A stretch of DNA of 64,000 nucleotides, taken from Levilactobacillus hammesii DSM 16381 (GTDB taxonomy: Bacteria; Bacillota; Bacilli; Lactobacillales; Lactobacillaceae). Within the stretch, counting starts at the first letter, position 1, and each line of letters starts with the position of its first letter. This document shows, piece after piece, positions 28,726 through 36,880 of this stretch. Below the pieces are notes generated by a model. That model was not told the DNA's origin. It did no database searches and saw nothing but the letters and a program-made list of their open reading frames with translations. The translations under genes were made by a program, and so were the position numbers. The DNA lies in NCBI RefSeq assembly GCF_001434395.1, contig NZ_AZFS01000059.1, positions 96,541 through 160,540 on the forward strand, read 5' to 3'.

Positions 28726-29676
28726 CTATTGATAGCGTGTTGCCATCTTAGCAACCTCAGTCTTCACCTCATCGATCAGCGATTGCGGTTGCAGCACCTG
28801 AATCCGCGACCCCTGACTGAGAATCCACAGCACCATTCCCTGGGCAAAGCCGTTGCCCTTGATGGTGACGCTACCGTCATCGTTTCGATGCGTGATCTTA
28901 GAGCCCGGCAAGCGATCCAATGCCGTTTGTGGATAGTTCCAATACTTAAATTCATAAGTGATCTCGCCACCATCGTTTAACAAGTAGGTCTTATTAACGG
29001 ACTCGCCCTCATCAATCTTCTTACTGCGTGGCACCGTCGTCGGCTTGCTCGTGTCCAGCTTGACCTCACTGAACCGGTCCAGCCGGTAAAAGAACGTGCG
29101 CCCCTGTGCTGGCTTGTACAACACGACGTAAAAGTAAAAATCCGAAAATGTCAGCCCCACCGGCAGGCCATTATCTTTGTGCACACCATTCTGCGTAGTA
29201 CTACTGTAGACAAAGGTAATGGGCGTTCGGTTCTGAATGTACGTGGCAAATTCGGCAATTTTAGGCAACAACTCCTGTTTCGAAAAGACCGGCGTATAGC
29301 TGGCCACCGTGCTGGCCACTAACTTGTTAATCGGCTCGCGCTTCTTATCGGGCAAAAAGCTTAGCAAGTGATCCTTGACCCGCAGCATTTCTTCCTTGTT
29401 TAATGATCGCGTGCCAATCAAGATCTTAAGCAGCGCCAGCGCCTCGTCGAAGGGCAATGCTTCCTTTGTGATCCAAAACTGCTTGTTCGCCTTACCAATG
29501 ATCTTCTGGTAAAAGACACAGCCGGGTAGATCGTGCACAATCGAACCAATGGCGGCCATGTCACGGCTCGCCGTTTTGGCACTACGCCCACTTTCTTCCT
29601 CTATCTGCTCGGTCGTTAGCTTTTCACCGTTGAGCATTCTCACCATAAAATCCATGTTGCGGTCCATTGCTGTCAT
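28726..29676 (-). CDS. WYL-domain transcriptional regulator
   Basis: 316 residues: an N-terminal helix-turn-helix (about 15-45, LTTEQIEEESGRSAKTASRD) and a WYL domain (about 150-230, FYFYVVLYKPAQGRTFFYRLDRFSEV) followed by a WYL-C region (QGMVLWILSQGSRIQVLQPQ). WYL proteins are ligand-sensing repressors or activators that often sit next to phage-defence genes. The neighbour downstream on the same strand is the UDG-like gene (120-base gap), a likely target or partner. A GGGTGG ribosome site precedes ATG 29676. Confidence 0.88.
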   Translation of the reverse strand: MTAMDRNMDFMVRMLNGEKLTTEQIEEESGRSAKTASRDMAAIGSIVHDLPGCVFYQKIIGKANKQFWITKEALPFDEALALLKILIGTRSLNKEEMLRVKDHLLSFLPDKKREPINKLVASTVASYTPVFSKQELLPKIAEFATYIQNRTPITFVYSSTTQNGVHKDNGLPVGLTFSDFYFYVVLYKPAQGRTFFYRLDRFSEVKLDTSKPTTVPRSKKIDEGESVNKTYLLNDGGEITYEFKYWNYPQTALDRLPGSKITHRNDDGSVTIKGNGFAQGMVLWILSQGSRIQVLQPQSLIDEVKTEVAKMATRYQ

Positions 29677-29925
29677 TTTCTTTCCACCCTTTTTACGCGA
29701 ATTATCGTTTTTTTTCCGAATATTCGGATTAGCTTTTCATTTTTAAATGCGGTGAGTTACTTACTGCCCCAAGGCATTTCCTGTTTATAAAGTGAGTATA
29801 GCATCCGACCATGACACATTATGTCGTTCTGACACCTGGGACCAATCTTTTTTTACCAATTTGAATGGTATACACGGTGGGTATACACCATGGTCTTGAT
29901 CACCTTCCCCGCGGGGTCCTTCACC

Positions 29926-30126
29926 TTAATTTAAAGCCGGCACCAATTCCGGAAATTGTTGGGCAATCGTCCGCTTAAAGTCAGGGGTGATTTCAACCCG
30001 CATGTCACGCAGACTGCGCTTAAATTCCACGGGCGTGGGCAACGTCCCCGAAAGTTGTTGCGATAACATCAACATCGCTAAAACCAGCGCCGGTTTTGCC
30101 GTAACTTTGATATAAGTCTTGGTCAT
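29926..30126 (-). CDS. Small hypothetical protein
   Basis: 66 residues: a basic start (MTKTYIKVTAKP), one hydrophobic stretch (ALVLAMLML, about 13-21), and a polar C-terminal half. An AGAGGAGGCG site before the ATG supports translation. No family recognised. The hydrophobic stretch is short for a membrane segment. Confidence 0.55.
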   Translation of the reverse strand: MTKTYIKVTAKPALVLAMLMLSQQLSGTLPTPVEFKRSLRDMRVEITPDFKRTIAQQFPELVPALN

Positions 30127-30350
30127 GATTAAACGCCTCCTCTAACCATTGCAAACCGTGTCCCAGCACCATTTAACGGCTGCAACTCATTTGATAAAGT
30201 TAGCATAGCATTGTGGTTGGACAGCCTATGTCCAATCAACCGCTCATCTAAAAATAACGAAAAAAAAAGCCAGACTGACATTAAATGCCCATCCCGCTCT
30301 CGTTAGCCCGACTTGGTTTGTTCACACACCGATCATTGTCGAAACTGACA

Positions 30351-30391
30351 AAAAAGGCTGACACACCGGCAATATTACCGGCCTGTCAGCC
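30351..30391 (-). terminator. Terminator downstream of tRNA-Arg
   Basis: TGTCAGCC (30384-30391) pairs with GGCTGACA (30356-30363), with an inner CCGG/CCGG pair, followed on the minus strand by six T. Confidence 0.75.
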
Positions 30392-30408
30392 AACACTAGC
30401 TATTCTAT

Positions 30409-30480
30409 TGCGTCCCCGGGGAATCGAACCCCGATCGAAAGGACCGAAATCTCTCGTGCTATCCGTTACACTAAGGACGC
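30409..30480 (-). tRNA. tRNA-Arg (anticodon probably UCG)
   Basis: 72-nt cloverleaf on the minus strand: acceptor GCGTCCT/GGGACGC (the last pair a wobble), D arm GTGT-GCAC, T arm CGGGG-TTCGATT-CCCCG, discriminator A, CCA not encoded. Placing U33 correctly gives loop TTTCGGT, anticodon UCG (reads CGA, Arg), with one A-C mismatch at the base of the anticodon stem. A shifted reading (CGG, Pro) would leave a pyrimidine at position 37 and is less likely. Confidence 0.85.
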
Positions 30481-30526
30481 CTTACGCCCCTATTCTAGTT
30501 CAAAATAAGTCATAACGCCAACTCAT

Positions 30527-30853
30527 TTAGCGCGCACCAGAAGCCCGAACCGCTTCCTGTTCCAAATACAACATGAGTTTCTCCGCACTTTCGCGGAAAT
30601 CCGCGTTAAAGGTCGCCCCTTGGGGAGTCACCGTGGCCGTTTGATCGCCATCGATGTCCGTAACCACCAGCGTCTCATTTTGCCAGTTAGCCGTGTCGTA
30701 GTGTCCGTCCTCAATCTGATCCAAGAATCCCTGGAAAATGTCTAAAACGGCTTGATTAATGACCTCATCTTCCGTTTTATCCTCTCCATGTTGCTTTAAT
30801 TGAAGCTGGCGCAGCTGCACCTCATCCATATCGGTTGGTATCTGAATAAACAC
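30527..30853 (-). CDS. Hypothetical protein
   Basis: 108 residues from GTG 30853, chosen because GGGAGG lies seven bases upstream; longer in-frame starts lack a ribosome site. Acidic and soluble, with a helical first half (about 10-50) and a beta-rich middle (TLVVTDIDGDQTATV). No signal peptide or membrane segment. I do not recognise the family. It lies divergent to the MarR gene. Confidence 0.65.
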   Translation of the reverse strand: MFIQIPTDMDEVQLRQLQLKQHGEDKTEDEVINQAVLDIFQGFLDQIEDGHYDTANWQNETLVVTDIDGDQTATVTPQGATFNADFRESAEKLMLYLEQEAVRASGAR

Positions 30854-30999
30854 TGCAATGCCTCCCATAATTAGTTTTACTGCTATTCTAGCACTTCCTG
30901 GCAAAGAAACGAGTGTGAATGTTATCCTCTATTCAAATCTGGTGTAAACTAGGAGTATGCAATCATCACGACAACTGACGACTACCTAGGAGGTGGCTC

Positions 31000-31458
31000 A
31001 TGGAAGACTCGATACTAGACTTTACTACGAACCTGGCCATTCTCCACCGGCAATTTCAGCGCGCAATGAATCAGATTCTAGAGGCCGATGAGATGCCGGT
31101 CAATATTACCGAATTTTATCTATTGGTGTTGGTCTCTGAGACCAGTCATTTAAACCAGCGGAAGGCCGCTTGGACCATGGCTGTAGACGAAGGGTTGATG
31201 GCCCGTATGGTGCAGCACCTGGTCAAGCTTTCCTTGTTGCAAAAGGAAACCGATCCCCGCGACCGCCGCAATCGGCGCTTGAAGCTCACCACCGATGGTA
31301 AACGTTTGGTGAAACAAGCCATCGAGGTGCTCCACGATTGGTGGGAACAAGTGACGCCTACCGATACCGACTTCGATTACGCTGGCATTACCACCCAATT
31401 GCAATTACTCTCGAGCCGTGTCTTAAAAGATCAGCAGACGGAACATTCACATTCGTAA
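31000..31458 (+). CDS. MarR-family transcriptional regulator
   Basis: 152 residues with a winged-helix MarR core: helices at about 35-85 and the wing DPRDRRNRRLKLTTDGK (about 88-104), flanked by helices for dimerisation. An AGGAGGTGG site precedes the ATG. It is followed by the NAD(P)HX epimerase gene after 33 bases, likely in one unit. MarR proteins usually sense phenolics or oxidants; the ligand here is unknown. Confidence 0.9.
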   Translation: MEDSILDFTTNLAILHRQFQRAMNQILEADEMPVNITEFYLLVLVSETSHLNQRKAAWTMAVDEGLMARMVQHLVKLSLLQKETDPRDRRNRRLKLTTDGKRLVKQAIEVLHDWWEQVTPTDTDFDYAGITTQLQLLSSRVLKDQQTEHSHS

Positions 31459-31491
31459 GATGCTTGTTTTTCCCACTCTAAGGAGGGATTC

Positions 31492-32142
31492 ATGATGAGT
31501 AAAGCCATTACCATTGCCGAAGCCCAGCGTTACGACGCGCACACGATCAACGAGATCGGTATTCCCGCATTAGTTCTCATGGAGCGCGCCGCCTTGGCAA
31601 CGTTTAACAACCTATTAAATGATGATTTTGATTTGAGCCGCGTCGTGGTTGTTGCCGCAACTGGCAACAACGGCGGTGACGGTATCGCGGTCGCCCGACT
31701 CTTACACATCCGCGGGATCGACGTGGAAGTCTACCTATTGGGGGACCCGGCCAAGGCAACGTCACAGACGGCACAACAGCTTAAGATCGCCAACTACTAT
31801 CACATTCCGTTCACCAGCGACCTCAATCACGTGGTTAACGCGACGTTAATCGTTGATGCCATCTTTGGTGTCGGCCTGTCACGTGACATTACAGGAAAAT
31901 TTGCCGATGCCATCAACGCCATCAACGCAGCCGATGCCAAGACGGTAGCCATCGACGTGCCTTCCGGAATCAACGCGGATACCGGTGAGGTCATGGGCGT
32001 CGCCGTGGTGGCCGATAGCACCACGACTATGGCCTACAACAAGATTGGCCTCCTGACGATCACGGGCAAGCAACACAGCGGCACCGTTCACGTGGCCGAC
32101 ATCGGCATCTACGCGCAAGACCACCTCGAGCACGCCCGCTAA
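31492..32142 (+). CDS. nnrE: NAD(P)H-hydrate epimerase
   Basis: 216 residues of the YjeF N-terminal family, which epimerises damaged R-NAD(P)HX so that a dehydratase can repair it. Motifs: GNNGGDG (about 57-63), VDAIFGVGL (about 121-129), IDVPSGINADTG (about 150-161). The dehydratase domain (NnrD) that is sometimes fused is absent, so it must be encoded elsewhere. The site AAGGAGGG precedes two consecutive ATG codons; either could be used. Confidence 0.92.
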   Translation: MMSKAITIAEAQRYDAHTINEIGIPALVLMERAALATFNNLLNDDFDLSRVVVVAATGNNGGDGIAVARLLHIRGIDVEVYLLGDPAKATSQTAQQLKIANYYHIPFTSDLNHVVNATLIVDAIFGVGLSRDITGKFADAINAINAADAKTVAIDVPSGINADTGEVMGVAVVADSTTTMAYNKIGLLTITGKQHSGTVHVADIGIYAQDHLEHAR

Positions 32143-32245
32143 GGCTGGTGACCATACCAACCATCACGCTTCATTACAGACTCATTCGTATTCCAGTGTA
32201 AACTAAACTTTGCGAAAGCTAGAGTGACTTTCGTGTTTCCTGACG

Positions 32246-32280
32246 CGACCTGCACCCCCTCCTGAGGTGTGGGTCGTTTT
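32246..32280 (+). terminator. Terminator after nnrE
   Basis: CGACC (32246-32250) with GGTCG (32272-32276), inner CACCCCCT/AGGTGTG pairing, then TTTT. A second small hairpin (GCGAAAG/CTTTCGT) lies just before it. Confidence 0.7.
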
Positions 32281-32289
32281 GTGTCAAGA

Positions 32290-32400
32290 GTGCGACACAA
32301 GGCGCTTAGACTCTGAGCATTAACGTCAATAAGGGAAAAATCCCGGGCCTGGATTATTCCCTTATTGGGGTTAAGCGCAGGAGTCTGCCTTGGGTCGCAC
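32290..32400. repeat. Dyad element D1 (structured intergenic repeat)
   Basis: A 111-nt near-symmetrical element: outer stem GTGCGAC/GTCGCAC and CAAGGC/GCCTTG, conserved boxes GCTTAGACTC (32304-32313) and TTAAGCGCAGGAGTC (32371-32385), and a distal stem AATAAGGGAA/TTCCCTTATT. The boxes recur at 45700-45812 with different but again complementary stems. Family unknown to me. It may be an RNA element or a mobile-type repeat. Confidence 0.7.
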
Positions 32401-32465
32401 GTTTCGGCCATAGATAATGAAAGCCAGCTTCAAACCAGTCTAACAACTGCCATGCTCAACCAGGA

Positions 32466-32526
32466 TTGGGGTTAAGCGCAGGGATCTGTCTTGGGTCGCA
32501 CGTTTCGGCCATAAATAATGAGAGCG
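32466..32526. repeat. Partial direct copy of the D1 3' half
   Basis: About 60 bp repeating 32365-32425 (TTGGGGTTAAGCGCAGG through CACGTTTCGGCCAT) with a 101-base offset and few differences. The 5' half is missing, so this copy cannot form the long dyad. Confidence 0.75.
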
Positions 32527-32688
32527 GGCCCCGAACCAATCCAACAACATCCCCATCCTAGCCAAGACGGGTCGTTAATCCACTCAAGCTCGCCCATCCT
32601 TCCAAAAACAACCCAACTAAGCCATTTCGCAAGCTTTTCCTGCTCAGACCCGGTATACTAGGCTTAATACTATTGGGAGGTGCCCCAC

Positions 32689-33261
32689 ATGTCACAACTC
32701 GAAACTGGCTTCACCAACGTTCAAGCGCTGGACCCCAGCATTATTGTCGACCTGCGCTACGCCACCACGGACAATTTTACCCATCAAGTTATTTACGATT
32801 TTGCCACCGCCATCGCTCGGACCGGATCCGCTAAGAAATTAGCCCGGGCTAGCGAAATTCTCCGGTCACAGGACTATCGGCTAAAGGTTTGGGATGCCTA
32901 CCGTCCCGTATCGGCTCAGAAACGCCTCTACGACGTTTACCCCGATCCTTCGTTTGTGGCCAAGCCCAATCCAAATTTTTCACACCAAAAGGGCGTGACC
33001 TTTGACGTAACGCTATGTGATGCGTCTGGTAACGAATTAGAGATGCAGACAGAGTTTGACGATTTCACGATTGCAGCTCACCGCGACTTTGTCCGCACCA
33101 CGTCACAAGAAAAAAACTATCAGATCCTCGATCAAGCCATGCAGTCGGCCGGATTCTTCGGCTACGAAAACGAGTGGTGGGATTACCGCGATACGCAAAT
33201 GGATGACTACCCACCCGCTACGGCCGATCCCAATGACTTTAAAATTGCAGAACACGCCTAA
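32689..33261 (+). CDS. VanX/DdpX-type D-Ala-D-Ala dipeptidase family protein
   Basis: 190 residues of peptidase family M15D, which hydrolyse D-alanyl-D-alanine. Visible: VDLRYATTDNF (20-30), VWDAYRP with the transition-state Arg72, zinc ligands His99 and Asp106 in SHQKGVTFD, and the catalytic Glu162 in ENEWW. The third zinc ligand, His in the family motif EWWH, is Asp165 here (EWWDYRD). Asp can bind zinc, so activity may be changed rather than lost. I start at ATG 32689 after GGGAGGTG. It has its own terminator. No van operon is near; a cell-wall turnover role is likely. Confidence 0.85.
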   Translation: MSQLETGFTNVQALDPSIIVDLRYATTDNFTHQVIYDFATAIARTGSAKKLARASEILRSQDYRLKVWDAYRPVSAQKRLYDVYPDPSFVAKPNPNFSHQKGVTFDVTLCDASGNELEMQTEFDDFTIAAHRDFVRTTSQEKNYQILDQAMQSAGFFGYENEWWDYRDTQMDDYPPATADPNDFKIAEHA

Positions 33262-33266
33262 ACATC

Positions 33267-33308
33267 AAAACCGGCGCCCACTCATCACGAGTGGACACCG
33301 GTTTTTTT
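33267..33308 (+). terminator. Terminator after the dipeptidase gene
   Basis: AAAACCGG...CCACTC pairs with GAGTGG...CCGGTTTT around a short loop, ending in seven T. Confidence 0.85.
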
Positions 33309-33335
33309 AAACGCATATTTTAGAACGCAAATCAT

Positions 33336-33977
33336 CTAATTACCGTAGCCCGAATCCTTTAACATAAAGGAGTGATCTGGAATTCGAATCAGCGTAAAGC
33401 GATCCGCCAACCGACCAGCATGTAGACCAATCCCATTGACAAAAGACTTCTTGTAGGTGGTTTCAATCACACCTACCCACGCCTTTTGATGGCGTTGATC
33501 ATACTTGGCCACCTTCTTGTCATCCCACTTATAAGCAGAAGCCGGCAAATTAATCGGCTTTTTGCCATCCGAAACGGTGGCGTCATTGCTGCTAACCTGG
33601 TACTTTTCACCCTCAGTGAGGTACGTGTAGTGCTGGACTGGTTTCTTGCCATCACTATTATCCACCTCAACGTAGTAAGCCGAGCCAGATGTCGCGCCGG
33701 TGTTGATCACCAGGGGCTCGTAGCGTGTCGTTTGACTGACGCGATTGCCCAGCTGATTGACGTTTTGGAAGAAGGTCGTGTAGCTCATGCCCCCAAAGAA
33801 TAGTAGCCAGATCACCAATTCAATCGTTGAAATTGTAAAATTCTGCCAGGAAAAGCTGCGGTGCTCCTTCACAATTAACCGAATACGACGGACCCGCATG
33901 TCGTGAACCATCCAAACGAGTGTCACGAGGACGATCAGCCACAGGCCCATCCCCACTAAGTTCCATGCTGATTTCAT
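33336..33977 (-). CDS. Membrane protein, two N-terminal TM segments
   Basis: 213 residues from ATG 33977 (an in-frame TTG further up has no ribosome site; GGAAGGGA lies upstream). Two hydrophobic segments (about 4-26 and 47-66) with a basic loop RVRRIRLIVKEHR between, then a polar C-terminal domain of about 145 residues, rich in Tyr, Lys and Asp, probably outside the cell. It resembles a lactobacillus-specific family I have seen named LVIS_2131, but I am not certain. Function unknown. Confidence 0.7.
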   Translation of the reverse strand: MKSAWNLVGMGLWLIVLVTLVWMVHDMRVRRIRLIVKEHRSFSWQNFTISTIELVIWLLFFGGMSYTTFFQNVNQLGNRVSQTTRYEPLVINTGATSGSAYYVEVDNSDGKKPVQHYTYLTEGEKYQVSSNDATVSDGKKPINLPASAYKWDDKKVAKYDQRHQKAWVGVIETTYKKSFVNGIGLHAGRLADRFTLIRIPDHSFMLKDSGYGN

Positions 33978-34133
33978 AGTTCCCAATTCCCTTCCAAGAA
34001 ACAAACCTCTTACGGGTATTTCTGTTCTCTATTAGCTTACGAGATTCACGCCCTGAATACAAGCGCTAGTTCACGGATTCCTCGCCACTGACCAGTCCCA
34101 CTTGAACCGACCAAGGTGTACCACCTAACGACC

Positions 34134-34162
34134 TTTAACTCTATCACAGTGTAAGCTATACT
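34134..34162 (+). promoter_or_regulatory. Promoter of the Ntn hydrolase gene
   Basis: TTTAAC (34134-34139), 17 bases, TATACT (34157-34162), giving a short leader before the GTG at 34199. Confidence 0.65.
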
Positions 34163-34198
34163 TAAATCAATTGCACCCTACTTAAGGAGGAATGTCTC

Positions 34199-35155
34199 GT
34201 GTGTACCAGTCTAACCTATACCTCAGCCGCTGAGCACCACTTTTTTGCCCGGACCATGGATTTTCCCACGACCACGCCCTGGCGCCCCGTTTTCCTGCCG
34301 CGACACTATCATTGGCAAACGGCCCTAAAGGAATCCCGCATCACCCGCTACGCCTTTTTGGGCGGTGGTCGCCCGGCTGCGGATTTCTCCACTTATCTCA
34401 TGGCCGATGGTATTAATGAAAGCGGTATCACCTGTGCTGAGCTCTATCTTCCGGGCGCCACCGATTATGCCGCCGATCCGCAACCCGGGCGAATCAACTT
34501 GACTCCCCAGGACTTTATCAACTGGGTCCTTGGCGAGCACGCCAGCCTGGATGCGGTCATCGCGGACCTTCCCCACGTGACCCTCGTCGCCCGTCGGTGG
34601 GGCACAGACGCTTACGTTTACCCCTTTCATTGGATTCTAAGCGACCGTAGTGGGCAAACGCTGGTGATTGAACCCACTGGTGGTCCCCTGAAAGCCCAGC
34701 GCAACCCGGTCGGCGTGCTCACCAACACCCCCGTTATTGCGACCCATTTACAAAACCTCAATGATTTTCTGAAAGTACCCAGTGGTGACTTCACGGGGCA
34801 AACGGTGACGGCCGCACGCGACTACCTGACCAGCGGTGCCCCCCTGCCGACCGGAACCGTGCCCACGACACGGTTCATTCACATGGCCTTACGCCGGTGG
34901 GGCACACTTCCGATGACCACCACCGCCGCGAGTTTACATCAAATTTTTCATTGGTTAGCCGAAGTCAGTCTTCCTTATAACCCCGCCAGACGCGATCAAC
35001 CGAACCATAATTACACCCACTACCGGGCAATTATCGATATTTCCACGGCAACTTACAATTTTATTTCACGAAAATCCGGGCGTTTGCAACAAATGACATT
35101 AACGCCTGAAATGGCGGCCCACCGGCATTATCCCCACGCCTATCCCGCAGAATAA
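34199..35155 (+). CDS. Choloylglycine hydrolase/penicillin V acylase family protein
   Basis: 318 residues of the Ntn-hydrolase family C59, which cleave amide bonds in bile salts, penicillin V or N-acyl homoserine lactones. Cys2 becomes the N-terminal nucleophile after Met removal; Arg18 and Asp21 (FARTMDF) are the expected partners and LTNTP (about residue 180) carries the family Asn. The protein is cytoplasmic (no signal peptide). AAGGAGG precedes a GTG start, and the Cys directly after it fixes that start. Bile-salt against penicillin specificity cannot be decided by eye. Confidence 0.88.
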   Translation: MCTSLTYTSAAEHHFFARTMDFPTTTPWRPVFLPRHYHWQTALKESRITRYAFLGGGRPAADFSTYLMADGINESGITCAELYLPGATDYAADPQPGRINLTPQDFINWVLGEHASLDAVIADLPHVTLVARRWGTDAYVYPFHWILSDRSGQTLVIEPTGGPLKAQRNPVGVLTNTPVIATHLQNLNDFLKVPSGDFTGQTVTAARDYLTSGAPLPTGTVPTTRFIHMALRRWGTLPMTTTAASLHQIFHWLAEVSLPYNPARRDQPNHNYTHYRAIIDISTATYNFISRKSGRLQQMTLTPEMAAHRHYPHAYPAE

Positions 35156-35312
35156 CCGCAATTGTTGCAAAACTTAATTTTACCTTTAATCCGATTGATA
35201 TTCGTTTGAGACATTTCTGTAACAACTCCCTGATAGTATTAAGCATGTTGAATCGAACGAAAGCAACTTAATACTAAAAAATAATTGAAATTAAAGGAGT
35301 TTGTTTACATTT

Positions 35313-35789
35313 ATGAAGAAGACGCTGACTAAAATTGTATTATCCCTGATCGCTATGGTGGCCTTTACGGTTGCTGGTATCGCAATTAACCAACCGGCTA
35401 CGGCATCCGCCAGTTCGACGGTTTCCTACAGCAAGTTACACAAGGTTGCCAAGGCTCAATTGGGCAAACCTTACGGCTGGGGTTCTACTGGTCCTTCCCG
35501 TTTTGATTGCTCTGGTTTTACCGGCTACGTTTACAAGAAGGGTGCTTCTAAGAAGATCCCTCGTACCGCACAAGCACAATACAACAAGTACAAGCATGTG
35601 AGCTACAAGAACATCAAGAAGGGTGATTTGGTCTTCTTCGGTGGTTCTAAGCACTCCATCTCCCACGTTGGGATGTACGTTGGTGGCGGTAAGATGATCG
35701 ATTCCCAAAACCGTGGGGTCGTTACTGAAGCTGTTCATGCCCCTTGGTGGCACGCTGTTGGTTACGCTCGCGTTGCCAACGTTAAGTAA
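35313..35789 (+). CDS. Secreted NlpC/P60 peptidoglycan hydrolase
   Basis: 158 residues from ATG 35313: signal peptide (1 to about 33, cleavage near ATASA), then a single NlpC/P60 domain with catalytic Cys66 (RFDCSGF) and His118 (SHVGMY), and a third polar residue near WWH (147). It should cut gamma-D-Glu-diamino acid bonds in peptidoglycan. The lack of LysM or SH3 domains means it has no visible wall anchor. AAAGGAG lies 13 bases upstream, a long spacing. Codons are those of a highly expressed gene. A terminator follows. Confidence 0.92.
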   Translation: MKKTLTKIVLSLIAMVAFTVAGIAINQPATASASSTVSYSKLHKVAKAQLGKPYGWGSTGPSRFDCSGFTGYVYKKGASKKIPRTAQAQYNKYKHVSYKNIKKGDLVFFGGSKHSISHVGMYVGGGKMIDSQNRGVVTEAVHAPWWHAVGYARVANVK

Positions 35790-35826
35790 CATCATCTAGC
35801 TCACCTTCATAAATTAAATAGACTGT

Positions 35827-35860
35827 ATCCCCTACCGTGCGTCGCGGTGGGGGATTTTTT
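35827..35860 (+). terminator. Terminator after the NlpC/P60 gene
   Basis: ATCCCCtACCG pairs with CGGTgGGGGAT, followed by TTTTTT. Confidence 0.85.
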
Positions 35861-35981
35861 GTTCTCTAAAATTTGAACTATAGGTAACATTGTGCAAAGC
35901 TATCGCCTTACCGTTCGCCAACGACACCGCGTTCCAACGCTGTTCACATCCATATAGTAACTAACAACGACCATAACCGAA

Positions 35982-36147
35982 GGCTGCTAGAGATGCAGGC
36001 AGTCGTGACGACGGTGTTAGCCGTGCAACGGCTTACAGCGTGGGACGTGTTTGGAGACTGACGACTCTTGTCAGGCTTCAAACCGAGCCGAAGGACCGCT
36101 CCTCAGGCCGTAGGCGGTCCCCACAACAGCCGGAATCTCTGGCAGCC
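35982..36147 (+). ncRNA. Multibranched structured element X, family unknown
   Basis: A 166-nt element closed by a 13-bp stem, GGCTGCTAGAGAT (35982-35994) with ATCTCTGGCAGCC (36135-36147). Inside are three hairpins: AGCCGT/ACGGCT (about 36019-36033), a 14-bp stem at 36049-36062/36070-36083, and GGACCGC/GCGGTCC (36093-36099/36114-36120) whose loop holds CTCAGGC. The same architecture with the shared GACCGCTYCTCAGGC occurs at 51751-51953. Strand is inferred from that copy. No promoter or terminator of its own is evident here. Confidence 0.6.
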
Positions 36148-36319
36148 GCAGGTGACTGCATACACCTACTTTAGGGTTTCACCACGTTGTCAGTTGGAAC
36201 ATACCAGCTATTTTCCAGCCCAAATTTGGTGAACGGCAAGGTGGCAGCACCTGCCCGGCTAAAAAAAGAACCGCCAGCGCCCTTTAACCGGTCTCGCGAT
36301 TCCTGAATGATCACTTAAG

Positions 36320-36676
36320 TTAATAGCGAAACATCGAGATCACCCAACCAAGAGCACCTAGTAAGGGAAAGATCATCCACCAATTCTTTGACAGAAATTC
36401 CCAGCCGTTCATCGGTCGCTGACCTTCGGGTAAGGTCGTCTTGGTTTGCTGTGTCTGCTCGCGTTCTTTCGGTGACTGTCCCCCAACTAACTCGTTGAGA
36501 TCGACCCGCAAGAGATTGGCCAATTTGACCACAGTATCCAAGTCCGGGACGGTCTCGCCCTGCTCCCATTTAGAAACCGACTGCCGGGACACGAATAACT
36601 CGTGGGCGATCTGTTCTTGCGATAAATTCTGTTGACGGCGCAACTTCACTAACTGCTGACTAAAGACATTTTCCAT
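36320..36676 (-). CDS. XRE-family regulator with C-terminal membrane segment
   Basis: 118 residues from ATG 36676, which has AAGGGAG nine bases upstream. The helix-turn-helix (about 8-62, LRRQQNLSQEQIAHELFVSRQS) is followed by a Gln/Lys linker and one membrane segment at the C-terminus (WWMIFPLLGALGWVISMF). Such membrane-tethered XRE proteins are common in lactobacilli and may pass an envelope signal; the target is unknown. No operon partner is evident. Confidence 0.85.
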   Translation of the reverse strand: MENVFSQQLVKLRRQQNLSQEQIAHELFVSRQSVSKWEQGETVPDLDTVVKLANLLRVDLNELVGGQSPKEREQTQQTKTTLPEGQRPMNGWEFLSKNWWMIFPLLGALGWVISMFRY

Positions 36677-36844
36677 CTTACTCATCTCCCTTATCTTGTC
36701 TTCATCATACGCAAAACTTGCCGGGCATCCTAGCGAACAAATCAGAACATCCCGCACTTTGCCCGAGCTAGTTGCGCCCGTCATAGTTGCAAAACCAGTT
36801 GCGGTCCCAAGTGTGACGGCTTTTCTCCAGTTTACCGGCTCAAT

Positions 36845-36874
36845 AAAAAAAAGCCCAAGCATCCGCTCAGACTT
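36845..36874 (-). terminator. Terminator of the flippase gene
   Basis: AAGTCTGAGC pairs with GCTTGGGCTT (wobbles allowed) and is followed by eight T on the minus strand. Confidence 0.75.
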
Positions 36875-36880
36875 ACTAAG

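Noticed and set aside
30409-30480. Reading the tRNA as tRNA-Pro (CGG)
   Set aside because: It needs a misplaced anticodon loop with a pyrimidine at position 37 and a three-base variable loop.
36233-36265. GGTGGCAGCACC resembling a T-box core on the plus strand
   Set aside because: The core AGGTGGNACCG is interrupted, no specifier stem or downstream plus-strand gene exists, and the following A-run does not make a terminator.
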